This document shows, piece after piece, positions 7,752-14,891 of a stretch of DNA of 18,801 nucleotides. The first letter of the stretch is position 1; every line of letters begins with the position of its first letter. The notes under the pieces are model-generated. The model was given only the letters and a program-made list of their open reading frames with translations. It searched no databases and was not told the DNA's origin. This DNA is from Paratractidigestivibacter sp963591565 (GTDB lineage Bacteria; Actinomycetota; Coriobacteriia; Coriobacteriales; Atopobiaceae): the NCBI GenBank assembly GCA_963591565.1, contig CAVAUD010000033.1, positions 1 through 18,801 on the forward strand, written 5' to 3'. The position numbers and the translations under genes are program-made.

Positions 7752-7800
7752 GAGCTGCGCGTTATTGAGAAATCGCGCGAGAAAGCAAGCGAGATGCGCC

Positions 7801-8973
7801 TTACTTGGAGAGAAGCTCGGCGACGTCGAGGGCGATCATGTACTCCTCGTTGGTGGGGACGACGAGCACCTTGACCTTGGAGTCAGCGGTGGAAATCACG
7901 CGCGGGTCGTCGGAGCGGATGGCGTTGAGCTCGGGGTCGAGCTTGACGCCCATCCAGGCGAGACGGTCGGCCACGCCCTGGCGCATGGTGGCGGAGTTCT
8001 CGCCGATGCCGGCGGTGAAGGCCATGGTGTCGACGCCCTCCATCGAGCACACCATCTCGGCGGTGAGCTGGGCGGTGCGGTAATAGAACATGTCGAGGGC
8101 CATCTGGCACTTCTCGTCGCCGGCGTTGGCGCCCTCCTCCACGTCGCGGGAGTCGTTGGACTTGGCCGAGACGGCGAGAAGACCGGACTGCTTGTTCATC
8201 ATGTTGTCGATCTCGTCGATCGAGTAGCCGCCCTCACGGGAGAGGAAGAAGACGGTGGCGGGGTCGATGGTGCCGCAGCGGGTGCCCATGACCAGGCCGT
8301 CGAGCGGGGTGAGGCCCATGGTGGTGTCCATGGAGCGGCCGTCCTGAATGGCGCACAGGGAGGCGCCGGAGCCGAGGTGCAGGCTCACGAGCTTGTGGCA
8401 CTCGTCGCCCAAAAACTGCTTGGTCGCGCGCCAGATGTAGCGGTGAGAGGTGCCGTGGGCGCCGTACTTGCGGATGTGGAGCTTCTCGACCACGTCGCGG
8501 GGAAGGGCGTAGCGCCAGGCGTGCTCGGGCATGTTGTAGTGGAAGGCGGTGTCGGGGACGATGACGTTGCCCAGCTCGGGGAACATGTCGCGGCAGATCT
8601 CCACGACGTCGGCCTCGGGGTAGTTGTGCAGCGGGGCGAGAGGGGCGACCTCGCGGATCTTGGCCAGGACGTCGTCGTCGACCACGGCGGACTCGGGGAA
8701 GTACCAGCCGCCCTGGACAACACGGTGGCCGATGCCGTCGACCTGCTGGGGAACGTTCTTCAAGATCTCGAAGACGTGGCTGACGGCGGTCTTGTGGTCG
8801 GGAAGGGCGACCTCGAGCTTCTGCTTGCCGGAGCCGTTCTCCTCGTGGCCGATGAAGGAGCCGTCGATGCCGATGCGCTCGCAGTTGCCCTTGGCGTAGA
8901 CCTCGCGGGTGTCGACGTCGAGCAGCTGATACTTCAGCGAAGAGCTGCCGGCATTGATGACCAGGACGTTCAT
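7801..8973 (-). CDS. ackA: Acetate kinase
   Basis: Transfers phosphate between acetyl phosphate and ADP, making ATP and acetate in fermentation. The ASKHA-fold landmarks are in place over 390 residues: N7 in NAGSSSLK, R84 in GHRVVQGG, D141 in VPDTAFH, H173 in GAHGTSHRY, the HLGSGAS phosphate loop (199-205), R232 in MGTRCGTIDP, the adenosine block FTAGIGENS (319-327) and E376 in PTNEEY. The region 113-120 reads APLHNYPE where most acetate kinases have APLHNPxN, a local oddity with the Asn kept. GAGGAGA lies about 4 nt before the ATG. No phosphotransacetylase gene is adjacent, unlike the common pta-ackA pair. It has its own terminator. Confidence 0.96.
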   Translation of the reverse strand: MNVLVINAGSSSLKYQLLDVDTREVYAKGNCERIGIDGSFIGHEENGSGKQKLEVALPDHKTAVSHVFEILKNVPQQVDGIGHRVVQGGWYFPESAVVDDDVLAKIREVAPLAPLHNYPEADVVEICRDMFPELGNVIVPDTAFHYNMPEHAWRYALPRDVVEKLHIRKYGAHGTSHRYIWRATKQFLGDECHKLVSLHLGSGASLCAIQDGRSMDTTMGLTPLDGLVMGTRCGTIDPATVFFLSREGGYSIDEIDNMMNKQSGLLAVSAKSNDSRDVEEGANAGDEKCQMALDMFYYRTAQLTAEMVCSMEGVDTMAFTAGIGENSATMRQGVADRLAWMGVKLDPELNAIRSDDPRVISTADSKVKVLVVPTNEEYMIALDVAELLSK

Positions 8974-9015
8974 TTCTCTCCTCTCATGCGCAAGGGAACA
9001 CCCCTTGGCGCCAAA

Positions 9016-9055
9016 AATTTACAGCTAGACAAGGATAGCCCCAACCGGGGCTATC
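9016..9055 (-). promoter_or_regulatory. Candidate ackA promoter overlapped by a 22-bp dyad
   Basis: On the minus strand, weak boxes TTGGGG (complement 9039-9044) and TAAATT (complement 9016-9021) lie 17 nt apart and about 43 nt before the ackA ATG. The -35 falls inside a perfect dyad of 9-bp arms and 4-nt centre (9034-9042 with 9047-9055, arm GATAGCCCC). The dyad lacks a close T-run, so an operator seems as likely as a terminator for the upstream operon. Confidence 0.35.
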
Positions 9056-9104
9056 ACAGGTAATTCATTAATCGATTTCATTGAGCTAGAGGCGCCGGCG
9101 AGAA

Positions 9105-9131
9105 GGCCGCGCGACCAGCGGGCGCAAGGCC
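9105..9131 (-). terminator. Possible weak terminator after the C_GCAxxG_C_C gene
   Basis: Immediately after the stop, GGCC and GCGC blocks (9105-9112) can pair with 9122-9125 plus 9128-9131, leaving an AA bulge. On the minus strand only TTCT follows, so termination would be weak; the dyad at 9034-9055 may share the job. Confidence 0.3.
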
Positions 9132-9545
9132 CTACTTGTCCGCGAAGAGCACTTCCTCGACGAGACGCGCGGCGTTCTCGATGCACTGCGGGCAGCTGCA
9201 AAGGACGGTGCCCGTCTCGATGCCCTTGAGGTCGGCGCAGCGCGTGGCGCCCGACATCTCCTCGAAGCGCGAGACCAGCTCGCGGGAGACCTTGTAGGTC
9301 TGGGCCTTGCTCGTGGGCGCGTCGAGGTCGGCGCAGCTGCCGGCGAGACCCGCCAGGACGCAGGCGCCGGAAAGCGCGCCGCAGGTGCCCTTCATGCCGC
9401 CCATGCCAAGGCCCAGGCCCTCGGTCGCGGCGAAGGCGGTCTTCTCGTCGATGCCCACCAGGTCGGCGTAGGTGCAGGCGATGGCCTGGGCGCAGTTGAA
9501 GCCGCGCGCGTGGCGCTCGGCGCAGTCGTTGATGCGAGACTCCAT
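9132..9545 (-). CDS. C_GCAxxG_C_C family (putative redox-active) protein
   Basis: A small soluble protein of 137 residues, rich in cysteine. The family pattern is seen: FNCAQAIACTYADL near the N-terminus (C18, C24), GLGMGGMKGTCGALSGAC in the middle (the CGALSG core), and CSCPQCIENAARLVEEVL at the end, giving about ten Cys. Proteins of this family (PF09719-like) are thought to be redox- or metal-active but their reaction is not established. It is the last gene of the xse/HIT run: its ATG lies 3 nt after the HIT stop codon and its AAGGAGG (complement 9554-9560) is inside the HIT coding end, so the two are tightly linked. Family assignment is good; function unknown. Confidence 0.82.
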   Translation of the reverse strand: MESRINDCAERHARGFNCAQAIACTYADLVGIDEKTAFAATEGLGLGMGGMKGTCGALSGACVLAGLAGSCADLDAPTSKAQTYKVSRELVSRFEEMSGATRCADLKGIETGTVLCSCPQCIENAARLVEEVLFADK

Positions 9546-9548
9546 GGC

Positions 9549-9899
9549 TTAGGCCTCCTTAGGGAGAAGGCCCTCGCCGAGCTTGGTGCCGCCCAGGACG
9601 TGCATGTGCAGGTGCATGACCGTCTGGCCGGCGTCGGCGCCGGTGTTCATGATGCAGCGGAAGCCCGTCTTGTCGAGGCCGTTGTCCTCGGCGATCTTCT
9701 TGGCCGCGAGGCTCATGGACTCGAGGGTCGCGGCGGGCACGCCGTCGATGATGTTGGCGTGGTGCTTCTTGGGGACGACGAGCACGTGGACGGGAGCCTG
9801 GGGGCTCAGGTCCTTGAAGGCGACGACGTTGTCGTCCTCATAGACGAAGTCGCTGGGGATCTCGCCGTTGGCGATCTTGCAGAAAATGCAGTCGGACAT
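9549..9899 (-). CDS. HIT family protein (Hint-type nucleoside phosphoramidase)
   Basis: Histidine triad hydrolase of 116 residues, full length for the Hint/PKCI branch, expected to act on nucleoside phosphoramidates such as AMP-lysine. The start SDCIFCKIANGEIPSDFVYED carries the paired cysteines (C4, C7) of this branch. APVHVLVVPKKHH and the active-site block GQTVMHLHMHVLGG (H96, H98 likely nucleophile, H100) complete the signature. It lies 58 nt after xseB and 3 nt before the C_GCAxxG_C_C gene in a minus-strand run. A TAAGGAGAGGAAA site precedes the ATG. The physiological substrate cannot be read from sequence. Confidence 0.94.
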   Translation of the reverse strand: MSDCIFCKIANGEIPSDFVYEDDNVVAFKDLSPQAPVHVLVVPKKHHANIIDGVPAATLESMSLAAKKIAEDNGLDKTGFRCIMNTGADAGQTVMHLHMHVLGGTKLGEGLLPKEA

Positions 9900-9957
9900 G
9901 GTTTCCTCTCCTTATGTACGACGACAGGCCAAGGTGGCCGGCTAGCGCAGGCGCGCC

Positions 9958-10221
9958 TTACTCATCAATATAAGCCGTGGAGGGCGCAGAGGTCGTGTCG
10001 ACGACCACGTTGTTCTCGTCAGCGGCATCCATGAGAACGCGAACCTTCTGCTCGGCGGCCGAGAGGCGCTCGCGCAGGCTCTGGAGCAGCTGCACGCCGC
10101 GGCTGTACTTCTCGAGCGACTCCTCGAGCTCCAGGTCTCCGGCCTCGAGCGCGCGCACGATGAGCTCGAGCTCGACGGAGGCCTCCTTGAACGTCATCTG
10201 GTCGATAGCCTTGTCTGCCAT
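9958..10221 (-). CDS. xseB: Exodeoxyribonuclease VII small subunit
   Basis: Small helical subunit that coats the long coiled-coil arm of XseA in exonuclease VII, which degrades single-stranded DNA in both directions to short acid-soluble pieces. The 87 residues are typical, with the family core TFKEASVELELIVRALEAG (10-28) followed by LELEESLEKYSRGVQLL. The acidic C-terminal tail is not conserved. AAGGA (complement 10227-10231) lies 5 nt from the ATG. It directly follows xseA (65 nt gap), so both subunits are made from one transcript. Confidence 0.95.
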   Translation of the reverse strand: MADKAIDQMTFKEASVELELIVRALEAGDLELEESLEKYSRGVQLLQSLRERLSAAEQKVRVLMDAADENNVVVDTTSAPSTAYIDE

Positions 10222-10286
10222 GATGTTCCTTTCGATGAAGGTGGATTAGCGAGAAACGAGCGGTGAAATCAAACGAGCCGCAGCTC

Positions 10287-11636
10287 CTACGGGGTGGTCG
10301 AGACGACCTGCGTGCGCACCGAGCCCTGGCCGAGCTGCACCGTGAGGTCCTGCCCCACCTCGACGTCGGCCGCGGACTTCACGACGTGGCCGGCCTCGTC
10401 CTTGGCGATGGCGTAGCCGCGCGAGAGGACCTTCAAGGGGCTCAGCGCGTCGAGCGAGGCCGCGTAGCGGGAGAGCTGCGCCTGCCCGCGGTCGGTGAGG
10501 TGCGCCCCCAGGTTCTCGAGGCGCGCGGCATGGCGGGCGCAGTCCTCCCGGCGGCGCTCAAGCGTCTTGGGCATCGCGGCCTCGAAGCGCGAGCGCAGCT
10601 GCGCCACGTCGGCCTCGCGCGCCTTGAGGCTCGCCGTCGGGTCCTGCAGGCACTTGCGCGAGGCGTAGCCGCCGACAAGCACCCCCAAACGGGACAGCGC
10701 GGCCCCCATGCTGGAGTCCTGCCGGCGAGAATACCCGTCGAGCTGCACCTCGGCCGCGTCAAGCGTGGCCTGCATGGCCTGGCCCAGGCGCCGCTGGCGC
10801 TGGATCATCTGGCGCTGGATGTCGTCGATGCCGGGCGCCACGGACTCCGCCGCCGCCGTGGGCGTCGAGGTCCTGCGATCGGCCACCATGTCGGCGATCG
10901 AGGTGTCGGGCTCGTGGCCGATGCCCGTGATGACGGGCACGGGGCTCGCCACGATTGCGCGGGCCACGGACTCGTCGTTGAAGCACATGAGGTCCTCGAA
11001 GGAGCCGCCGCCGCGCACGAGCAGGATGGCGTCGGGCCGGGCCGATGCCGCGACCCCAAGCGCACGCACGATCGTGGGAGGCGCCTGCTTGCCCTGGACG
11101 CCGCAGCCAACGACGTCGATCTCTACCAGCGGGTTTCTTCTCGCCAAAGTGCGCTTGACGTCCTCGATGACGCTGCCGGAAAGCGAGGTGACCACGCAGA
11201 CGCGGGTGCAGAAGGCAGGGATCGGCCGCTTGCGGGCCGGGTCCATGAGGCCCTCGGCCTCAAGGCGCCGGGCAAGCTCGGCCACCTGTTGGCGCAGGTA
11301 GCCCTCGCCGTAGAGCTCGACGTGCATGCCCTTGAAAGACAGGCGCCCCGAGGTCTTCCACAGGTCGAAGTAGCCAAAGAGCAGGATCTGCAGGCCGTCC
11401 CTAAAGACGATGCCCTCGCGCTTCAAAGGCTCGTAGACGCCCTTGGGGACCATGACCTCCATGGAGGCGTGCTCGTCCTTGAGCTGGAAATAGCAGTGGC
11501 CGCTGCGGGCGTTCTGCCCGCGGAAGCCCGAGATCTCTCCCAGCACGCAGATGTTTCTCGGCAGGCTCTTGACCTTGGCGTCGACGACGGAGAGCGCGTC
11601 GCTCACCGAGATGGCGAATGTCTCTTGATCTGCCAT
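10287..11636 (-). CDS. xseA: Exodeoxyribonuclease VII large subunit
   Basis: Catalytic subunit of exonuclease VII, a single-strand-specific DNase used in mismatch repair and damage processing. Order: N-terminal OB domain about 27-105 (ICVLGEISGFRGQNARSGHCYFQLKD), catalytic domain about 128-270 with KRPIP, VVTSLSGSVIEDV, RGGGSFEDL (208-216) and GIGHEPDTSIAD (238-249), then a long helical arm rich in Arg/Ala (about 275-420) and a short C-terminal segment with SRGYAI. At 449 residues it is normal. GGGAGGG lies 2-3 nt before the ATG. It begins 9 nt after the stop of the zinc peptidase gene, so it is probably cotranscribed with that gene and xseB. Confidence 0.95.
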   Translation of the reverse strand: MADQETFAISVSDALSVVDAKVKSLPRNICVLGEISGFRGQNARSGHCYFQLKDEHASMEVMVPKGVYEPLKREGIVFRDGLQILLFGYFDLWKTSGRLSFKGMHVELYGEGYLRQQVAELARRLEAEGLMDPARKRPIPAFCTRVCVVTSLSGSVIEDVKRTLARRNPLVEIDVVGCGVQGKQAPPTIVRALGVAASARPDAILLVRGGGSFEDLMCFNDESVARAIVASPVPVITGIGHEPDTSIADMVADRRTSTPTAAAESVAPGIDDIQRQMIQRQRRLGQAMQATLDAAEVQLDGYSRRQDSSMGAALSRLGVLVGGYASRKCLQDPTASLKAREADVAQLRSRFEAAMPKTLERRREDCARHAARLENLGAHLTDRGQAQLSRYAASLDALSPLKVLSRGYAIAKDEAGHVVKSAADVEVGQDLTVQLGQGSVRTQVVSTTP

Positions 11637-11645
11637 GTCCCTCCC

Positions 11646-12365
11646 CTAGCGATCGTCCCTGCCGCCATAGCGAAGCAGCAGGTAGACAAGCTGGATGATG
11701 GAGGTCAAGGCACCCGCGACGTAGGTCAGCGCCGCCGCGATAAGCACGCTTCTGGCGCCTGCGTAGTCGAGGTTGGAGCCGTGGGCCTTGAGATAGGCGA
11801 TGCCGCGCTTGGAAGCGTCGATCTCTACCGGCAGGGTCACCAGCGAGAACACGACCGTTGCCGCGTACAAGACGATGGCCAGCTGCACCAGCCCAAACGT
11901 GTTTAAGAACAACCCGGCGAGAAGAACGAGCGACCAGTAGTTCTGCGCGAAGTTCACGACCGGCACGAGCGCCGTGCGCACGCGGTACATCCCGTAGCCC
12001 TTGGCGCGCTGGACGGCGTGGCCCGCCTCGTGGCAGGCGACGGCGAGCGAGGCCACCGAGGCCCCGCGGTAGTTGTCGTCAGAGAGGTGAAGCATCTCGT
12101 CTCGCGGGTCGAAGTAATCGGTCAAGGTGCCGCCGACGCGCGTGATGCCGATGTTTGAGGCCCCGCCCTCGTCGAGCATGCGCCGGGCGACGTCGCGCCC
12201 GGTCCCGTTGATCGTGGCAGCCACGCCCGACCATTTGCGGTAGGTCTTCTTGATGTAGGCCTGGGCCGCGAAACCGATCAGCGCCGAGAGGACCAGGGCG
12301 ATGATGTAGCCCGAGTCCATCCCGTAGCCGTAACCGTAGCCATAGCCGTAGTATCCGTAACCCAT
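11646..12365 (-). CDS. Membrane zinc metallopeptidase, YugP family
   Basis: Predicted membrane-bound neutral zinc metallopeptidase (PF04298 type). The catalytic HEAGH is at 112-116 inside AVACHEAGHAVQRAKGY, and E181 in TLPVEIDASKRG is a likely third ligand. Membrane segments lie near 18-36, 143-163, 164-180 and 206-230. The ATG at 12365 is preferred because GGAG (complement 12372-12375) sits 6 nt upstream; a TTG four codons earlier overlaps that site. The protein is then 239 residues, slightly longer than YugP. Residues 2-15 are an unbroken Gly/Tyr run (GYGYYGYGYGYGYG) ahead of the first membrane helix, which is unusual. First gene of the run with xseA/xseB. Substrate unknown. Confidence 0.9.
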   Translation of the reverse strand: MGYGYYGYGYGYGYGMDSGYIIALVLSALIGFAAQAYIKKTYRKWSGVAATINGTGRDVARRMLDEGGASNIGITRVGGTLTDYFDPRDEMLHLSDDNYRGASVASLAVACHEAGHAVQRAKGYGMYRVRTALVPVVNFAQNYWSLVLLAGLFLNTFGLVQLAIVLYAATVVFSLVTLPVEIDASKRGIAYLKAHGSNLDYAGARSVLIAAALTYVAGALTSIIQLVYLLLRYGGRDDR

Positions 12366-12371
12366 GCGGGT

Positions 12372-12375
12372 CTCC
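12372..12375 (-). promoter_or_regulatory. Ribosome binding site that decides the zinc peptidase start
   Basis: On the minus strand TTGGAGACCCGCATG places GGAG 6 nt before the ATG at 12365. An upstream TTG at 12377 would have no site of its own and would overlap this one, so the ATG is the better start. Confidence 0.75.
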
Positions 12376-12420
12376 AATCCTTATCCGCCGCGCCCGGCGC
12401 CGAAAGCACGCGTGGGGTTT

Positions 12421-12426
12421 CTTATA
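12421..12426 (-). promoter_or_regulatory. Candidate -10 box for the peptidase-xseAB-HIT operon
   Basis: TATAAG on the minus strand lies 55 nt before the ATG of the zinc peptidase gene, just after the AT-rich patch CAATTAATG in otherwise GC-rich sequence. No clear -35 is present at 16-18 nt (CAATTA at 17), so this is only a candidate. Confidence 0.27.
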
Positions 12427-12491
12427 CCCAAGGCACCGGACATTAATTGCGCGGCCCCCGCGTCCCGCGCCCCGCGCCCCAGGCCCGTCGC

Positions 12492-13622
12492 CTACAGAAG
12501 CTCGACGCGGCCGTTCACGACGGTCAGGCCCACCTCGCCAGAGAGCAGGGCAGACAGGCTCTTGCCCGCGAGCTCCCAGCGCCAGCCGCGCGAGAGCCGG
12601 CTCTTCTCGCGGTTCGAGATGAACTCGAGAAGGTCGTCCTTGGTGGCGATGAGCTGCGGAGCCACGCCGGACTTCTCGGATACGACGCGAAGCATCGCGT
12701 ACATGAGGTCGCAGACGCCGTCGGTCTCGACGGAGGCGCGGGCATGCTTCTGGGCGCGGGGCAGCTGATCTGCGGGGCATGCGACACCGGCCTTCACGGC
12801 GGCCACGACACCCGCTGCGTCGGCCTCGGAAAGGCCCTGCGTCCCGCGGATGCGGCGCAGGCGCTCGACCGAGCCCGGGGCGCGGCGGCAGATCTCGACG
12901 ACGACCTCGTCGGGGCAGATCCACTTGCGCGGGATGTCGCGGGAAGCCGCCAGGTCCTCTCGCCAGGCGCAGACCTCGCGCGCGATCGCGGTCTGCTTGC
13001 GCGTGAGCGAGCCGGCCTTCTTAAGCCGCAGGTAGGCCTCGCGCGAGTCGCGGTGGAAGTGCGCCGGGTCCGCGACCTCGTCCATCTCGGGCAAGACCCA
13101 GGCCAGGCGGTCGGCGCGGGTGAGCTCCTCCATCATCTTGTCGTAGATGCCCGGCAGGTAGCGCACGTCGTCCTCGGCGTACTTGAGCTGCTCTTGGTCA
13201 AGCGGGCGGCGCGACCAATCGGTCAAGGACTCGGCCTTGGGCAGGTGGACGTCGCAGTAGGTCTCGACCAGGCTGCCGTAGCTCAGCTGCTGGCGCAGGC
13301 CCAAGAAGGCCGCGGCCACCTGCGTGTCGAAGACCGGGGCGCAGTCGATGCCCATGTGGTCGTAGATGACCTCGAGGTCCTGGCCGCAGGCGTGGAAGAC
13401 CTTCGTGACCTCGGGGTCGGTGAAGATCTTGGCCAAAGGCGAGAGGTCCTCGATCGCCAAGGGGTCGATCGCGGCGATCTGGCCGCCGGCGTTGACCTGG
13501 ATGAGGCACAGCTTGGGGAAGTAGGTCTTCTCGCGTATGAACTCGGTGTCGACCGCGACGACCTTCGCGCTCGCGGCCTTCTCGCAATAAGCCAAAAGCT
13601 CACTGGAATCGCAAATGTACAC
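12492..13622 (-). CDS. rnd: Ribonuclease D
   Basis: A 3'-5' exoribonuclease of the DEDDy type that trims tRNA precursors and other RNAs. Counting from the GTG at 13622, ExoI VAVDTEFIR gives D25 and E27, ExoII HACGQDLEVIYD gives D82, and ExoIII YAEDDVRYL gives Y148 and D152; ExoI-III all are intact. A HRDC domain follows at about 205-285 (LTRKQTAIAREVCAWRE), and a C-terminal region ends in LTVVNGRVELL. The 376 residues agree with E. coli (about 375). GTG is chosen because VYICDSSELLAYC aligns with the usual family start; an ATG at 13676 (MHTSYDG) would add 18 residues. Neither has a good ribosome site. It diverges from the lipid kinase gene. Confidence 0.92.
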   Translation of the reverse strand: MYICDSSELLAYCEKAASAKVVAVDTEFIREKTYFPKLCLIQVNAGGQIAAIDPLAIEDLSPLAKIFTDPEVTKVFHACGQDLEVIYDHMGIDCAPVFDTQVAAAFLGLRQQLSYGSLVETYCDVHLPKAESLTDWSRRPLDQEQLKYAEDDVRYLPGIYDKMMEELTRADRLAWVLPEMDEVADPAHFHRDSREAYLRLKKAGSLTRKQTAIAREVCAWREDLAASRDIPRKWICPDEVVVEICRRAPGSVERLRRIRGTQGLSEADAAGVVAAVKAGVACPADQLPRAQKHARASVETDGVCDLMYAMLRVVSEKSGVAPQLIATKDDLLEFISNREKSRLSRGWRWELAGKSLSALLSGEVGLTVVNGRVELL

Positions 13623-13754
13623 TGCTCTCGATTCTGTCGTGTCCCTAAGACGGGTACCATCGTATGACGTATGCATTGTTGTGAGGCGCCTAAACGCCCC
13701 GTACATGATATGGGATTGCGCGCCGACAGGTATATCACGCGGGAAAGGTAGCGC

Positions 13755-14738
13755 ATGCGCACGCTTATTGTTCATAACCCGAAGTCGGGCTTCGGCTCCG
13801 ACGCGGTCTTCCAGTTCGAGCGTTCGCTCGTGCACGCGGGCGATGAGTGCGTCCTGCGCATGCTCGCGCCCAGCGACTCCGGCGAGCAGATCCTGGCCGA
13901 CGCCGAGCAGTTCGACGTCGTCGTGGTCTCGGGCGGCGACGGCACGGTGGCCTCGCTTCTCTACGAGCTGCGCGGCCGCAAGGTTCCCACCTGCGTCTTT
14001 CCCTCCGGAACGGCCAACCTGCTGTGCGCAAACATCGGCAACGGGGCGGAGCCCGCGGCCTTGGCGCGCGCCTGCCGCCAGAACACCTACGCCGACCTCG
14101 ACATGGGAGAGATGCGCTGGGTGGACGAGAAGGGCGAGAGCCACTGCGCGGGCTTCTCGCTTATGTCGGGAACGGGCTTCGACGCCCAGCTCATGCAGGC
14201 GGCGCTTCCCAACAAGGCGTCCATGGGGCAGGCGGCCTACTTCGCCGCGGTTCTCGAGAACACCCACCCCGACGTCATCCAGTTCAAGATCACCGTCGAC
14301 GGCAAGGTGTACGAGCGCGAGGGCATCACCTGCATGGTCGCCAACAACGCCATGATGCAGGGCGACATCCAGATCGTGCCCAACTGCCGCATGGACGACG
14401 GCAAGCTCGACGTGATCGTGGTCGAGACGAGCCGCGCCACGCAGCTCCTTCGACCTTTGATCTTTGGGCTGGTAGATCCTTCCGGCAACGCAATTGGTCG
14501 GCCCAAGCTCGAGAGCTTCAGCGGGCGCCACATCAAGGTCGAGGCCTCCAAGCCCGTTCCCATCGAGATCGACGGCGAGGTCGTGGACGGCAAGACCCTG
14601 GCCTACGAGGCCGTGTGCCTGCCCGGCGTCTCGCGCGTGATCGTCGACAGCATGAGCCCCTACAAGGGCGATGCCGAAGCCGAGAAGCCCGCGGCCGCGT
14701 CCTTTGGCGAGACCGCCGAGATCGCCTACCCGGAGTAG
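13755..14738 (+). CDS. Diacylglycerol kinase family lipid kinase (YegS/DgkB type)
   Basis: Predicted ATP-dependent lipid kinase with the DAGK catalytic fold. N-terminal NPKSGFG (8-14) starts the nucleotide-binding half; VVSGGDGTVASLLYEL carries the GGDGT loop (60-64); PSGTANLLCANI (83-94) is the matching second block. The C-terminal beta domain shows MSGTGFDAQLM, VANNAMMQGDIQIVPNC, and DDGKLDVIVVE. The 327 residues are typical. GGAAAGG lies about 6 nt before the ATG. The likely role is recycling diacylglycerol to phosphatidate, but the family also includes kinases of other lipids, so the substrate is open. It is a lone plus-strand gene with a long hairpin terminator; the last 20 residues are an Ala/Glu-rich tail. 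Confidence 0.9.
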   Translation: MRTLIVHNPKSGFGSDAVFQFERSLVHAGDECVLRMLAPSDSGEQILADAEQFDVVVVSGGDGTVASLLYELRGRKVPTCVFPSGTANLLCANIGNGAEPAALARACRQNTYADLDMGEMRWVDEKGESHCAGFSLMSGTGFDAQLMQAALPNKASMGQAAYFAAVLENTHPDVIQFKITVDGKVYEREGITCMVANNAMMQGDIQIVPNCRMDDGKLDVIVVETSRATQLLRPLIFGLVDPSGNAIGRPKLESFSGRHIKVEASKPVPIEIDGEVVDGKTLAYEAVCLPGVSRVIVDSMSPYKGDAEAEKPAAASFGETAEIAYPE

Positions 14739-14786
14739 CGCTCGGGGTCTTCTCCCCGTGGCAAATTCAGAGGTTTTCCGCGCATG

Positions 14787-14842
14787 ATGCGGCACTTGAG
14801 AGGGATTTACGCACGTAAAAGCCCCTCAAGTGCCGCATTTTT
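14787..14842 (+). terminator. Long hairpin terminator of the lipid kinase gene
   Basis: A perfect 14-bp stem (14787-14800 with 14825-14838) continues inward with GGG/CCC and then TTTAC/GTAAA around a GCAC loop, and ends in TTTTT at 14838-14842. It starts 49 nt after the kinase stop. A further outer inverted repeat (14774-14781 with 14854-14861) encloses it. Confidence 0.85.
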
Positions 14843-14891
14843 AGCTGAGACGTGCGGAAAAGCCCTGCAGGTGCCACCGGGACTTGGGCTC

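Noticed and set aside
12320..12365. GTA/GCC tandem-like DNA as a CRISPR or microsatellite
   Set aside because: It is in frame and codes the Gly-Tyr run of the zinc peptidase; units are 6 nt and irregular.
14743..14758. Small CGGGG/CCCCG hairpin after the lipid kinase stop
   Set aside because: Five pairs only and no T-run; the larger hairpin just downstream is the terminator.
12492..14795. Very long minus-strand open frame continuing past RNase D through the lipid kinase gene
   Set aside because: The extra part is antisense to a clear DAGK-family gene and has no family motif. High third-position GC keeps the opposite frame open.
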